Source of the DNA: Bifidobacterium miconisargentati
Lineage (GTDB): Bacteria; Actinomycetota; Actinomycetes; Actinomycetales; Bifidobacteriaceae
Reading direction: 5' to 3'
Length of the DNA: 64,000 nt
Assembly (NCBI RefSeq): GCF_019331675.1
Contig: NZ_JAHBBJ010000002.1
Span: 235,592 to 299,591 of the forward strand
Part shown: one piece after another, positions 10,134 to 17,736 of the stretch
Layout of the letters: each line of letters begins with the position of its first letter
Numbering within the stretch: position 1 is the stretch's first letter
Notes under the pieces: model-generated
Database searches by the model: none
What the model was told of the DNA's origin: nothing
What the model saw: the letters and a program-made list of their open reading frames with translations, nothing else
Program-made: the position numbers and the translations under genes

Positions 10134-11099
10134 ATGCCACACGATGATCGACGACTGTCCGGTGTGCCGAACCGGTATTACGGCGTGATGCCCGACGCCG
10201 ACGCCTTCCGGGGGAGACGCGACATCGGCGAGGTCGAACTCGTGGTGCCGCCTGCCGACTCCGTGATCCACTGGAACCAGCACGGATACCCCGATCCCAG
10301 CATACGTTGGCATCACCATGAAGACATCGAATTCCACCTCATCCGTGAAGGACCGGGCACCATGCTCATCGGTGATGCCATGGTGCCGTTCTCCGCAGGC
10401 CAGGTGACGATGATCGGCAGCAACGTGCCGCATATGTGGCTTTCCACGCTCGCCACCGCCCGCGAGTTCCCGCATCGTGATGTGTTCTGCCAGGTGCGCC
10501 CGCAGGTGTTCGGGCGGCTGATCGACGCCATTCCGGACGCCTCGGTGATCGCGCCCCTGATGGAGCGTTCCATGCGCGTGATCAGTCTGACCGGCGAATC
10601 GGCCGTCGAGGCCGGGCGGTGGCTGGAGGCCATGGGCCGGCATTCCGGGCTGCGTCGGTTCACCGATCTCATGGAATTGGTGCAAACGTTCGCCGCGGCG
10701 CCCGAATCGGAATGGCACACGATTCTCTTGCACGACTACGAGCCGGGAGACGAGGCCGCCGACGACACGGATGAACGCATCAATCCCGCCCTTGACTTCA
10801 TCGCCCTGCACCTGACCGATGGCACGCTCACGCTGGAGGCCGCGGCCGCACATGCGGGCATGAGTCCCACGTCCTTCTCCCGGTTCTTCCGCAAGGCCAG
10901 CGGCCGCACGTTCTCCGATTTCGTGCGGCGCATGCGCGTCTCGCTGGCCTGTCGGCTGCTGGTGACGGACAACGTGCCGCTGGCGGAGATCCCCGCGCAA
11001 TGCGGGTATGACAACCGCTCGAACTTCAACCGGCGCTTCCGCCAGGAAACCGGCATGGCCCCGTCCGAATACCGACGGGCCCACCGCGGGGAGGCATAA
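10134..11099 (+). CDS. AraC-family transcriptional regulator with cupin sensor domain
   Basis: 321 residues. The N-terminal half has a cupin-like ligand domain (HHHEDIEFHLIREGPGTMLIGD and GQVTMIGSNVPHMW). The C-terminal 100 residues carry the two helix-turn-helix motifs of AraC/XylS proteins (LEAAAAHAGMSPTSFSRFFR, then AEIPAQCGYDNRSNFNRRF). Family members usually sense sugars or related metabolites. ATG 10134 is preceded by GGAGGAAGG. A longer frame from ATG 10092 has a TATGAT box eight bases before it and could be a leaderless start. No target operator is recognised; the downstream glutamate transporter is on the same strand, but a regulatory link is only a guess. Confidence 0.88.
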   Translation: MPHDDRRLSGVPNRYYGVMPDADAFRGRRDIGEVELVVPPADSVIHWNQHGYPDPSIRWHHHEDIEFHLIREGPGTMLIGDAMVPFSAGQVTMIGSNVPHMWLSTLATAREFPHRDVFCQVRPQVFGRLIDAIPDASVIAPLMERSMRVISLTGESAVEAGRWLEAMGRHSGLRRFTDLMELVQTFAAAPESEWHTILLHDYEPGDEAADDTDERINPALDFIALHLTDGTLTLEAAAAHAGMSPTSFSRFFRKASGRTFSDFVRRMRVSLACRLLVTDNVPLAEIPAQCGYDNRSNFNRRFRQETGMAPSEYRRAHRGEA

Positions 11100-11230
11100 G
11101 GGCGAGGCGGGAACCCGAGCCGGCCGAGGAGCCGGCGAGACCGTCCGCAAGCGGCGGCCGGTCACGATATCCGTCTCGCATGGTGAACATTCCATGTCCG
11201 GGTAGTGTGATTCCGGTAACACAATGCCGT

Positions 11231-11236
11231 TATACT
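11231..11236 (+). promoter_or_regulatory. -10 box of gluA (leaderless start)
   Basis: TATACT lies eight bases before the gluA ATG and no ribosome-binding site fits between, so transcription likely begins at or within two bases of the start codon. No strong -35 is seen. Confidence 0.5.
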
Positions 11237-11244
11237 GACCGCTT

Positions 11245-12045
11245 ATGTCAGAGAAACAAGAAGAAAAGCGTCCTGTGACACCGCTGGTGCCGGGCAATGA
11301 ATCCGAGGGCCGACCGCTCGTCGAGCTCACCCACGTCGAGAAGCACTTCGGCGATCTGCACGTCCTCAAGGACATCAACCTCAAGGTCACCAAGGGCGAG
11401 GTGCTCGTGGTGGTGGGCCCCTCCGGCTCCGGCAAGTCCACGATGTGCCGCACCATCAACCGTCTGGAGACCATCGATTCCGGCGACATCCGCATCGACG
11501 GCAAGCCCCTGCCCCAGGAGGGCAAGGAGTTGGCCAGCCTGCGCGCCGAGGTGGGCATGGTGTTCCAGTCCTTCAACCTCTTCGCCAACAAGACCATCCT
11601 CGAGAACGTGACGCTCGCCCCCATCAAGGTGCGCCACATGGACAAGAAGGAGGCCGAGCGGCTCGCCATGGACCTGCTCGACCGCGTCGGCGTGGCCACG
11701 CAGGCGAACAAGATGCCCTCCCAGCTGTCCGGCGGTCAGCAGCAGCGTGTGGCCATCGCCCGCGCGCTCGCGATGAAGCCGAAGGTCATGCTCTTCGACG
11801 AGCCCACCTCCGCACTCGACCCGGAAATGGTCAACGAGGTGCTGGACGTCATGGTCGAGCTCGCGCATGAGGGCATGACCATGATCTGCATCACCCATGA
11901 GATGGGCTTCGCCCGCAAGGCCGCCGACCGCATCGTGTTCATGGCCGACGGCCAGATCCTTGAGGAGAACACGCCGGACGAGTTCTTCGAGCACCCGCAG
12001 ACCGAGCGTGCCAAGGACTTCCTCTCGAAGATCCTCACCCACTGA
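11245..12045 (+). CDS. gluA: Glutamate/polar amino acid ABC transporter ATPase
   Basis: 266-residue cytoplasmic ATPase powering the importer encoded with the next three genes. Walker [10 protein letters not shown] is near 58-66, signature LSGGQQQR near 162-169 and Walker [13 protein letters not shown] near 182, with a switch histidine in CITHEMGF. It is close in style to GlnQ/GluA. A 20-residue polar N-terminal extension precedes the ABC fold. The start has no Shine-Dalgarno and is probably leaderless. It is first in a four-gene operon. Glutamate specificity is inferred from the gluABCD order typical of actinobacteria; other polar amino acids are possible. Confidence 0.9.
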   Translation: MSEKQEEKRPVTPLVPGNESEGRPLVELTHVEKHFGDLHVLKDINLKVTKGEVLVVVGPSGSGKSTMCRTINRLETIDSGDIRIDGKPLPQEGKELASLRAEVGMVFQSFNLFANKTILENVTLAPIKVRHMDKKEAERLAMDLLDRVGVATQANKMPSQLSGGQQQRVAIARALAMKPKVMLFDEPTSALDPEMVNEVLDVMVELAHEGMTMICITHEMGFARKAADRIVFMADGQILEENTPDEFFEHPQTERAKDFLSKILTH

Positions 12046-12056
12046 ACCCACTGAAA

Positions 12057-12122
12057 CCCGTTGTCCGCCGATTCCGCCGCGCCGAAAGACGCGAGGAGAC
12101 GGATCGCACGGCGGTAACGGGC
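12057..12122 (+). promoter_or_regulatory. Possible intercistronic hairpin between gluA and gluB
   Basis: CCCGTTGTCCGCCG (12057-12070) can pair with CGGCGGTAACGGG (12110-12122) across a 39-base loop, with one bulge. Such structures can stabilise or divide messages; the effect here is untested. Confidence 0.3.
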
Positions 12123-12158
12123 GGATACAGAGGAAGCAAGGGAAGCAGAAGTACGAAT

Positions 12159-12998
12159 ATGACTTTCACCAACACCATGAAACGGACGGCAGTGCGGGTG
12201 GTCGCCGCGCTGGCCGCCGTGGCCTGCACCATGTCGCTCGCGGCATGCGGCCAGGACGAGGCGGGCAAGATCCGCATCGGCATCAAATTCGACCAGCCGG
12301 GCCTCGGTTTCAAGAAGTCCGGCACCTACGTGGGCTTCGACGTGGACGTGGCCAAGTACATCGCCAAGAAACTCGGCTACTCCGAGGACGAGATCATCTG
12401 GAAGGAGGCCCCGTCCAAGCAGCGTGAGGCCATGCTCCAGAACGGCGACGTGGACATGATCCTCGCCACCTACTCCATCACCGACGAGCGCAAGAAGGCC
12501 GTCTCCTTCGCCGGCCCGTACTTCGTGGCCGGTCAGGACCTGCTCGTGCGCAAGGACGACCAGTCCATCAACGGCCCCGAGGACCTCAACGGCAAGCGCC
12601 TGTGCTCCGTGACAGGCTCGACCTCCGCCGCCACCGTCAAGGAGAAGTTCGCCTCCGAGGTGCAGCTCATGGAACAGCCCGGCTACGCCGAATGCGCGAC
12701 CGCCCTGTTCTCCGGCATCGTGGACGCCGTGACCACCGACGACATCATCCTGGCCGGCCTGGCCTCCGCCTCCCGCGGCAAGCTGCGCGTGGTGGGCAAG
12801 CCGTTCACGCAGGAATACTACGGTGTGGGCATCAAGAAGGGCGACACCAAGCTTGCCGTCAAGATCAACAACGCCATCACGGACATGATCCAGGACGGTT
12901 CCTGGAAGAAGGCCGTGGCCGACAACACCGAAGGCACCGACTACACGCCCGACGTGCGCTACAACCCGCCCACGCCGGACGAGGGGGAGGACGCCTGA
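12159..12998 (+). CDS. gluB: Glutamate ABC transporter substrate-binding lipoprotein
   Basis: 279 residues, exported and lipid-anchored: a basic signal peptide is followed by lipobox LAAC with the modified cysteine at residue 30. The mature part is a family 3 solute-binding protein (FDVDVAKYIAKKLG, MILATYSITDERKKAVSFAGPY, then a second lobe ending before SWKKAVADN). It captures substrate outside the membrane for GluCD. The last codon overlaps the gluC start (TGATG), indicating translational coupling. The start could also be the ATG at 12177 (codon 7). Confidence 0.9.
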   Translation: MTFTNTMKRTAVRVVAALAAVACTMSLAACGQDEAGKIRIGIKFDQPGLGFKKSGTYVGFDVDVAKYIAKKLGYSEDEIIWKEAPSKQREAMLQNGDVDMILATYSITDERKKAVSFAGPYFVAGQDLLVRKDDQSINGPEDLNGKRLCSVTGSTSAATVKEKFASEVQLMEQPGYAECATALFSGIVDAVTTDDIILAGLASASRGKLRVVGKPFTQEYYGVGIKKGDTKLAVKINNAITDMIQDGSWKKAVADNTEGTDYTPDVRYNPPTPDEGEDA

Positions 12999-13675
12999 TG
13001 AACGGATTCATGGAACTCTTCAGCCAGTACGACGTGCTGGGCGCCTTCCTGGTCAACATCGAGCTGACCCTGTGGAGCGCGCTGTTCTCGCTGATCCTCG
13101 GCGTGATCCTCGTGGTCATGCGCATCTCGCCGATCTCCTCGCTGCGTGCGGTGGCCGGCGCCTACGTGGAGCTGTTCAAGAACCTGCCGCTGACCATCAT
13201 CATGGTGTTCATGGTGCTGGGCGCCTACGCGCAGCTCAAGCTCACCTTCTCCGACACCTTCGCCACGAACTTCTTCTGGCTCGCCGTGACAGGCCTGAGC
13301 CTGTACACCGCGGCATTCGTGTGCGAGTCGCTGCGAAGCGGCATTAACACCGTGCCGCTCGGCCAGGCCGAGGCCGCACGTGCGCTGGGCCTGGGCTTCA
13401 TGCAGTCCGCGACCGAGATCATCCTGCCGCAGGCCTTCCGCGGTTCGGTGGCCCCGCTCGGCAACACGCTGATCGCGTTGCTCAAGAACTCCACCGTGGC
13501 CGCCGCGGCGTCCGTCTCCACCGAGACGTCCTCGCTGATGAGCGAGATGATCGAATTCCGTCCTGACGTGATCATCCAGATCTTCCTGATCTTCGCGTTC
13601 GGCTACGTGATCCTGATCATCCCGATCGGCATGCTCACCACGTACCTGTCCAACAAGCTCGCCGTGAGGAGGTGA
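12998..13675 (+). CDS. gluC: Glutamate ABC transporter permease 1
   Basis: 225-residue inner-membrane permease of the His/Glu/Gln family with about five hydrophobic segments. It carries the ATPase-contact EAA loop (QAEAARALGLGFMQSATEIILPQAFR, about 123-148). It starts inside the gluB stop (TGATG) and ends five bases before gluD, so the three are tightly coupled. It pairs with GluD to form the translocation channel. Confidence 0.9.
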   Translation: MNGFMELFSQYDVLGAFLVNIELTLWSALFSLILGVILVVMRISPISSLRAVAGAYVELFKNLPLTIIMVFMVLGAYAQLKLTFSDTFATNFFWLAVTGLSLYTAAFVCESLRSGINTVPLGQAEAARALGLGFMQSATEIILPQAFRGSVAPLGNTLIALLKNSTVAAAASVSTETSSLMSEMIEFRPDVIIQIFLIFAFGYVILIIPIGMLTTYLSNKLAVRR

Positions 13676-13679
13676 CGTC

Positions 13680-14924
13680 ATGGCCGATACTTCGAATTCC
13701 GTGCTCTTCGACGCGCCCGGTCCCAAGGGCCGGCGCACCATCCGCATCCTCAACTGGATCGCGGGCCTGATCTTCGCCGTGGTCCTCGTCCTCATCCTCA
13801 TGCGGCTGCATAACCCGCCGGACGGCGAGAACCAGCTCAGCTGGGAGCTGTGGAAGCCCGCCGTGGAACGCGAGGCCTGGACCGACTTCTACCTGCCCGG
13901 CCTGTGGATGACCGTCAAGGCCACCGTGCTGGCCGTGGTCGGCGCCGTGGCGTTCGGCCTGGTCTTCGGCGTCGGACGACTGCTGCCGAACCCGCTGGTG
14001 CGCGGCGTGTCCGCCATCATCGTGGAGTTCTGCCGAGCCGTGCCCGTGCTGCTGCTCATGATCTTCTTCTGGCGCTGGTTCGCCTTCGCGGGTCTGCCCA
14101 GCCCCTCCTACTGGGCCGTGGTGCTCGCCCTTGTGCTGTACAACGGTTCCGTGGTGGCCGAGCTCGTGCGCTCCGGCGTGGGCAATCTGCCCAACGGCCA
14201 GCGCGAGGCCTCGCTCGCCCTGGGCCTGACCGAATCGCAGTCCCTGATGGAGATCGAGGTGCCGCAGGCCGTCTACGCCATGCTGCCGGCCGCCGTGACC
14301 CAGCTGGTCGTGGTCCTCAAGGACACCGCCCTCGGCTCGATCATCATGTACACCGACCTGCTGCAGGAATCCCGCCGACTCGGTTCGATGTACTTCAACA
14401 TCCTGCAGACGCTGGTCATGGCCGCGGTGATCTACTTCATCGCCTGCTGGCTGCTCTCGCGCCTGGCCGAATGGCTGCCGGAGCGCATGCAGCAGCGCAC
14501 GGCCGCGCCCGCCGAACCCGAGCCGGTCGCGCCGATCGCCGCCGGCGACGCCTCGAACGTGAACCAGATCGCCGTGGCCAAGGAGGTCGAGGAGCTGCCG
14601 CTCGGCGGCACGCCGCGCAAGTACCACGTGCATCACCGTGGCACCAACGCCTCGATCCGCAACTGGCGCAAGACCAAGTACGAGCAGGGCTATGATCCCA
14701 CGCAGCCCGACTCGCAGATCGACCCGGAGACCGGCGAATTCCCCGCGTTCCGCAAGGCCGAGCAGAAGCGCAAGGCCAAGGGCGGCAAACTGAACGGCAC
14801 CGAGGAGAATCACTCCGATCACACCGCCCACGTCGATCCGATGCCCAAGGTCGAACGCACGTTCAAGCACGGCAACGACATCGGCAAGGGCCACACGAAC
14901 CTCGGAGGCCACTCCAAGATCTGA
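13680..14924 (+). CDS. gluD: Glutamate ABC transporter permease 2 with long cytoplasmic tail
   Basis: 414 residues. Residues 20-270 are a normal His/Glu/Gln permease, with the EAA loop near 175-205 (GQREASLALGLTESQSLMEIEVPQAV). The remaining ~140 residues form a hydrophilic, charged tail without membrane segments (many K, H, P; KKYHVHHRG-like stretches and TGEFPAFRKAEQKRKAKGG). Typical family members are near 270 residues, so this tail is unusual. The start has GAGGAGG upstream, inside the gluC end. It is the last gene of the operon; a hairpin follows at 14959-14999. Confidence 0.88.
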   Translation: MADTSNSVLFDAPGPKGRRTIRILNWIAGLIFAVVLVLILMRLHNPPDGENQLSWELWKPAVEREAWTDFYLPGLWMTVKATVLAVVGAVAFGLVFGVGRLLPNPLVRGVSAIIVEFCRAVPVLLLMIFFWRWFAFAGLPSPSYWAVVLALVLYNGSVVAELVRSGVGNLPNGQREASLALGLTESQSLMEIEVPQAVYAMLPAAVTQLVVVLKDTALGSIIMYTDLLQESRRLGSMYFNILQTLVMAAVIYFIACWLLSRLAEWLPERMQQRTAAPAEPEPVAPIAAGDASNVNQIAVAKEVEELPLGGTPRKYHVHHRGTNASIRNWRKTKYEQGYDPTQPDSQIDPETGEFPAFRKAEQKRKAKGGKLNGTEENHSDHTAHVDPMPKVERTFKHGNDIGKGHTNLGGHSKI

Positions 14925-14958
14925 CAGGTCTGACGACGATGCGCTAGCCGCATGCTAG

Positions 14959-14999
14959 GCCGGCACGAAGAGTTCACCGAGTGTTCGGTTCGTGCCGGC
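14959..14999 (+). terminator. Hairpin ending the glu operon
   Basis: An 11-bp perfect stem (14959-14969 with 14989-14999) has a loop that itself can pair ACCGA with TCGGT. There is no T-run. It lies between gluD and the phosphatase gene. Confidence 0.55.
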
Positions 15000-15033
15000 G
15001 CTACGCACCTTTGCGGAGGATAGGTTGGAACAC

Positions 15034-16590
15034 ATGAAGCTGTTCCGCAACCTATCCTCCGTTTGCGTATATGCGCTCGCCATGGCCCTGATGCTGCCGA
15101 TGGGACTCATGGCGGCCTCGATTCCCGCCAAGGCCCAGGCCGCGGAGCCGGGCTCCGCCACCAACCTGCCGAACCCCGACTGGGTGTCGCTCCTCTCCGA
15201 CTACGAGAAGGACTACTGGCAGGCCCCCAAGGACGCCACGCACGGCGGCAAGGTGCTCGATGCCAAGACGATGAAGCTGGATGAGGATCTGGCGCTCGCC
15301 ATCAACCACAAGGGTGCCGAGGGGCTCGACAAGGATGGGCTTAACAGCCAGCGCAAACGCGCCCTGATCGACTCCGACCTGCTGGGGGAGGAGACCATGC
15401 CGGACGCGCTCGGCCCGGTGCTCGGCCGGTACATGAAGGAAGGTTTCAAACAGGGGCGACTCACCCTCATCTCCGACCTGTTCAAATTCAACGTGGCCTC
15501 CACGTTCCAGTCCAAACGCGCCGCCATGCACCCGAGGCCTTACCTGGACCGCTCGCAGAGCACGCTCGGCGGCACCAACGATCTTGCCGGACTGCCCGCC
15601 ACGCTCGACATCAAGCAGTCACCCTCCTGGCTGGAGCACATCCCCGGCTACTCCACGCTGCAGAAGAACAGTTCCTACCCCTCCGGTCATACCACGGGCG
15701 CCTACTCGTGGGGCATCGCGCTGGCCGGCCTCCTGCCCGAACTCGCGCCGCAGATCATGGCCCGCACCTCCGAGGCGGGCAACAACCGCATCGTGCTCGG
15801 CGTGCACTATCCGCTCGACATCATGGGCGGACGCATCGGTGCCTCCGCGCAGAACGGCCAGTATTGGCACAATGAATACAGCACGTCCATCATCCCCGCC
15901 GCCCGGCAGCTGCGCGACTACCTGACCGAACGCTGCGCGGCCGACGGCCACGGCTCCACGCTCGCCGAATGCATCGCGAACCTCAAGGCCAACGGCACGG
16001 GCGGCTACACCAACGACTTCCTCGACCCGGTGGCCACCGAACCGGTCAAGGACCAGGCCTCGGCTGTGCGCGTGTATACGGCCCGCATGACATACGACTT
16101 TCCACAGGTCGTTTCGCAGGCCGGCGCGGAGTTCACGGCTCCCAAAGGCGCGGCGGACGTGCTGCGCATCGCCTACCCGCAGCTGCACGCCGATCAGCGC
16201 GATGCCATCCTCAAGGCCACCGCGCTCGACTCCGGTTACCCGCTGTGGCGTTCGAGCGACGGCTGGCAGCGCATCAACTGGGCCAAGGCCCTGTGCGCCC
16301 GCGTGACCCTGAACGAACAGGGCGACGTGGCCAAGGTCGAGACCGCGGACCAGACGGCGCTCGCCGGGCCGGAGGTGGTCAACGTGCAGTACGCCGACAG
16401 GGGAGGGCACCCGGCCTCCGACGCGCTCGCTGGCGAACACTCGGCCGCCCCGGCCGGGCCCGACCTCGCCACCCTGCATACGGCCCAACGCTCGGGGCTG
16501 ATCGCGGCGGGTGCGGTCACGCTAGGGGCCGCGGTCGCCGGATTCGTCGGACTTGCCGTCACCGCCGTACGACGTCGCGGAACTCGGTGA
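15034..16590 (+). CDS. Secreted, membrane-anchored PAP2-family acid phosphatase
   Basis: 518 residues. A signal peptide (KLFRN then a hydrophobic stretch to AKAQA) precedes an acid-phosphatase domain of class A type. The three PAP2 motifs are present: KRAAMHPRP near 160-168, YPSGHTTG near 214-221 (catalytic His) and NRIVLGVHYPLD near 251-262. The C-terminus has a hydrophobic helix (about 488-510) followed by RRRGTR, a tail that would hold the enzyme on the outer face of the membrane. It should release phosphate from phosphomonoesters. ATG 15034 is in frame with a TTG at 15025 that sits nearer GGAGGA; the real start may be either. Neighbouring polyphosphate kinase 2 suggests a phosphate theme. 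Confidence 0.85.
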   Translation: MKLFRNLSSVCVYALAMALMLPMGLMAASIPAKAQAAEPGSATNLPNPDWVSLLSDYEKDYWQAPKDATHGGKVLDAKTMKLDEDLALAINHKGAEGLDKDGLNSQRKRALIDSDLLGEETMPDALGPVLGRYMKEGFKQGRLTLISDLFKFNVASTFQSKRAAMHPRPYLDRSQSTLGGTNDLAGLPATLDIKQSPSWLEHIPGYSTLQKNSSYPSGHTTGAYSWGIALAGLLPELAPQIMARTSEAGNNRIVLGVHYPLDIMGGRIGASAQNGQYWHNEYSTSIIPAARQLRDYLTERCAADGHGSTLAECIANLKANGTGGYTNDFLDPVATEPVKDQASAVRVYTARMTYDFPQVVSQAGAEFTAPKGAADVLRIAYPQLHADQRDAILKATALDSGYPLWRSSDGWQRINWAKALCARVTLNEQGDVAKVETADQTALAGPEVVNVQYADRGGHPASDALAGEHSAAPAGPDLATLHTAQRSGLIAAGAVTLGAAVAGFVGLAVTAVRRRGTR

Positions 16591-16631
16591 AGCGCGTCGT
16601 GCGGTTGCGGTGAGACGGGCGGACGTGCCTG

Positions 16632-16655
16632 CGTTGCGGGACATCTCCCGCAACG
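16632..16655 (+). promoter_or_regulatory. Perfect palindrome between phosphatase and ppk2
   Basis: CGTTGCGGGA and TCCCGCAACG form a 10-bp perfect stem with a 4-base loop. It ends five bases before the ppk2 -10 (TACAAT, 16661-16666). It can be a terminator for the phosphatase gene or an operator covering the ppk2 promoter. Confidence 0.5.
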
Positions 16656-16673
16656 GGACGTACAATCGATGGC

Positions 16674-17702
16674 ATGGTCAAGGATGACAGGAAAACGCAA
16701 CGTGACGGCAAATCCGGCAAGGCGGGCGGCAAGCAGGGCAAACGCATCGACCGCGCGCTGAAACTCGCCGAGGATCGCATCGGCATGATCGAGGAAAGCG
16801 AGAACGTGGCCGAACGACTCGCCAACGCGGCGAAATCGAGCGAATTGCTGAGCGACGTATGGTCGCTGCCGCCGGCGCAACGGCTCATGTTCCACCACGG
16901 CGTGAACGTGAACGATGTGGACGGCGACTCCACCCCCGGATTCGACGGCGACAAGTTCGACGGCGAACGGTTCATCGACCTGAGCTCCTCCGGAATCGCC
17001 CGGTACCAGCGGCTCATGTACGCCAACGGCGTCAAGGGGTCGCCGCGCCGGTTGCTCATCGTGCTGCAGGGCATGGACGCCTCAGGCAAGGGCGGCATCG
17101 TGCGGCATGTGTTCCGTCAGGGCGACCCGATGGGCATCCACTACCACGGCTTTGGCAAACCCACCGCCGAGGAGCTGGAACACGGGTTCCTCTGGCGCGT
17201 GGAGCGCGAGCTGCCCGATCCGGGCTGGATCGCTGTGTTCGACCGCTCCCATTACGAGGACATCGTCATGCCGCACGTGTACGGCACGTACCCCGAGGAC
17301 GTGTGGCGCGGCCGCTACGAACTCGTCAACGCCTTCGAGCGTGATCTGGCGGCGTCCGGATGCGCCATCATCAAGATCTTCCTCGTGGTGAGCCGCGAGG
17401 AGCAGAAACGGCACTTCCTCGGGCGTCTCGAAGACCCCACCAAATACTGGAAGTTCGACGTTTCCGACCTGGATGCGCGCGAACGCTGGGACGACTACAT
17501 GGCCGCCTGGCAGGAGGTGTTCGAGAAGACCAGCACGGCCGCCGCCCCGTGGTATCTGGTCCCGGCCGACAACCGCTGGTACTCCAGGGCCGTGGTCTCC
17601 GAACTGCTGCGCACCACCCTGAAGAACATGAACATGACATGGCCGCCCCTCGAGGCGAACGTGGACCCCGCCGAGGCCCGCCGCCGTCTCGCCGGCGCGT
17701 AG
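16674..17702 (+). CDS. ppk2: Polyphosphate kinase 2 (polyphosphate:nucleotide phosphotransferase)
   Basis: 342-residue cytoplasmic enzyme that moves phosphate between polyphosphate and nucleotides. Walker A GMDASGKGG is near 134-142 and Walker B DRSHYED near 190-196. A lid-type arginine region and the closing YLVPADNRWYSR (near 295-306) are characteristic of PPK2. An N-terminal basic extension (about 30 residues rich in K and G) precedes the fold. AMP versus ADP preference cannot be assigned. The start lies seven bases after TACAAT with no ribosome-binding site, so the message is probably leaderless. Confidence 0.9.
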   Translation: MVKDDRKTQRDGKSGKAGGKQGKRIDRALKLAEDRIGMIEESENVAERLANAAKSSELLSDVWSLPPAQRLMFHHGVNVNDVDGDSTPGFDGDKFDGERFIDLSSSGIARYQRLMYANGVKGSPRRLLIVLQGMDASGKGGIVRHVFRQGDPMGIHYHGFGKPTAEELEHGFLWRVERELPDPGWIAVFDRSHYEDIVMPHVYGTYPEDVWRGRYELVNAFERDLAASGCAIIKIFLVVSREEQKRHFLGRLEDPTKYWKFDVSDLDARERWDDYMAAWQEVFEKTSTAAAPWYLVPADNRWYSRAVVSELLRTTLKNMNMTWPPLEANVDPAEARRRLAGA

Positions 17703-17736
17703 GGATGCGCGGGGCCCGCTAGTAAGCTAGGGGATT

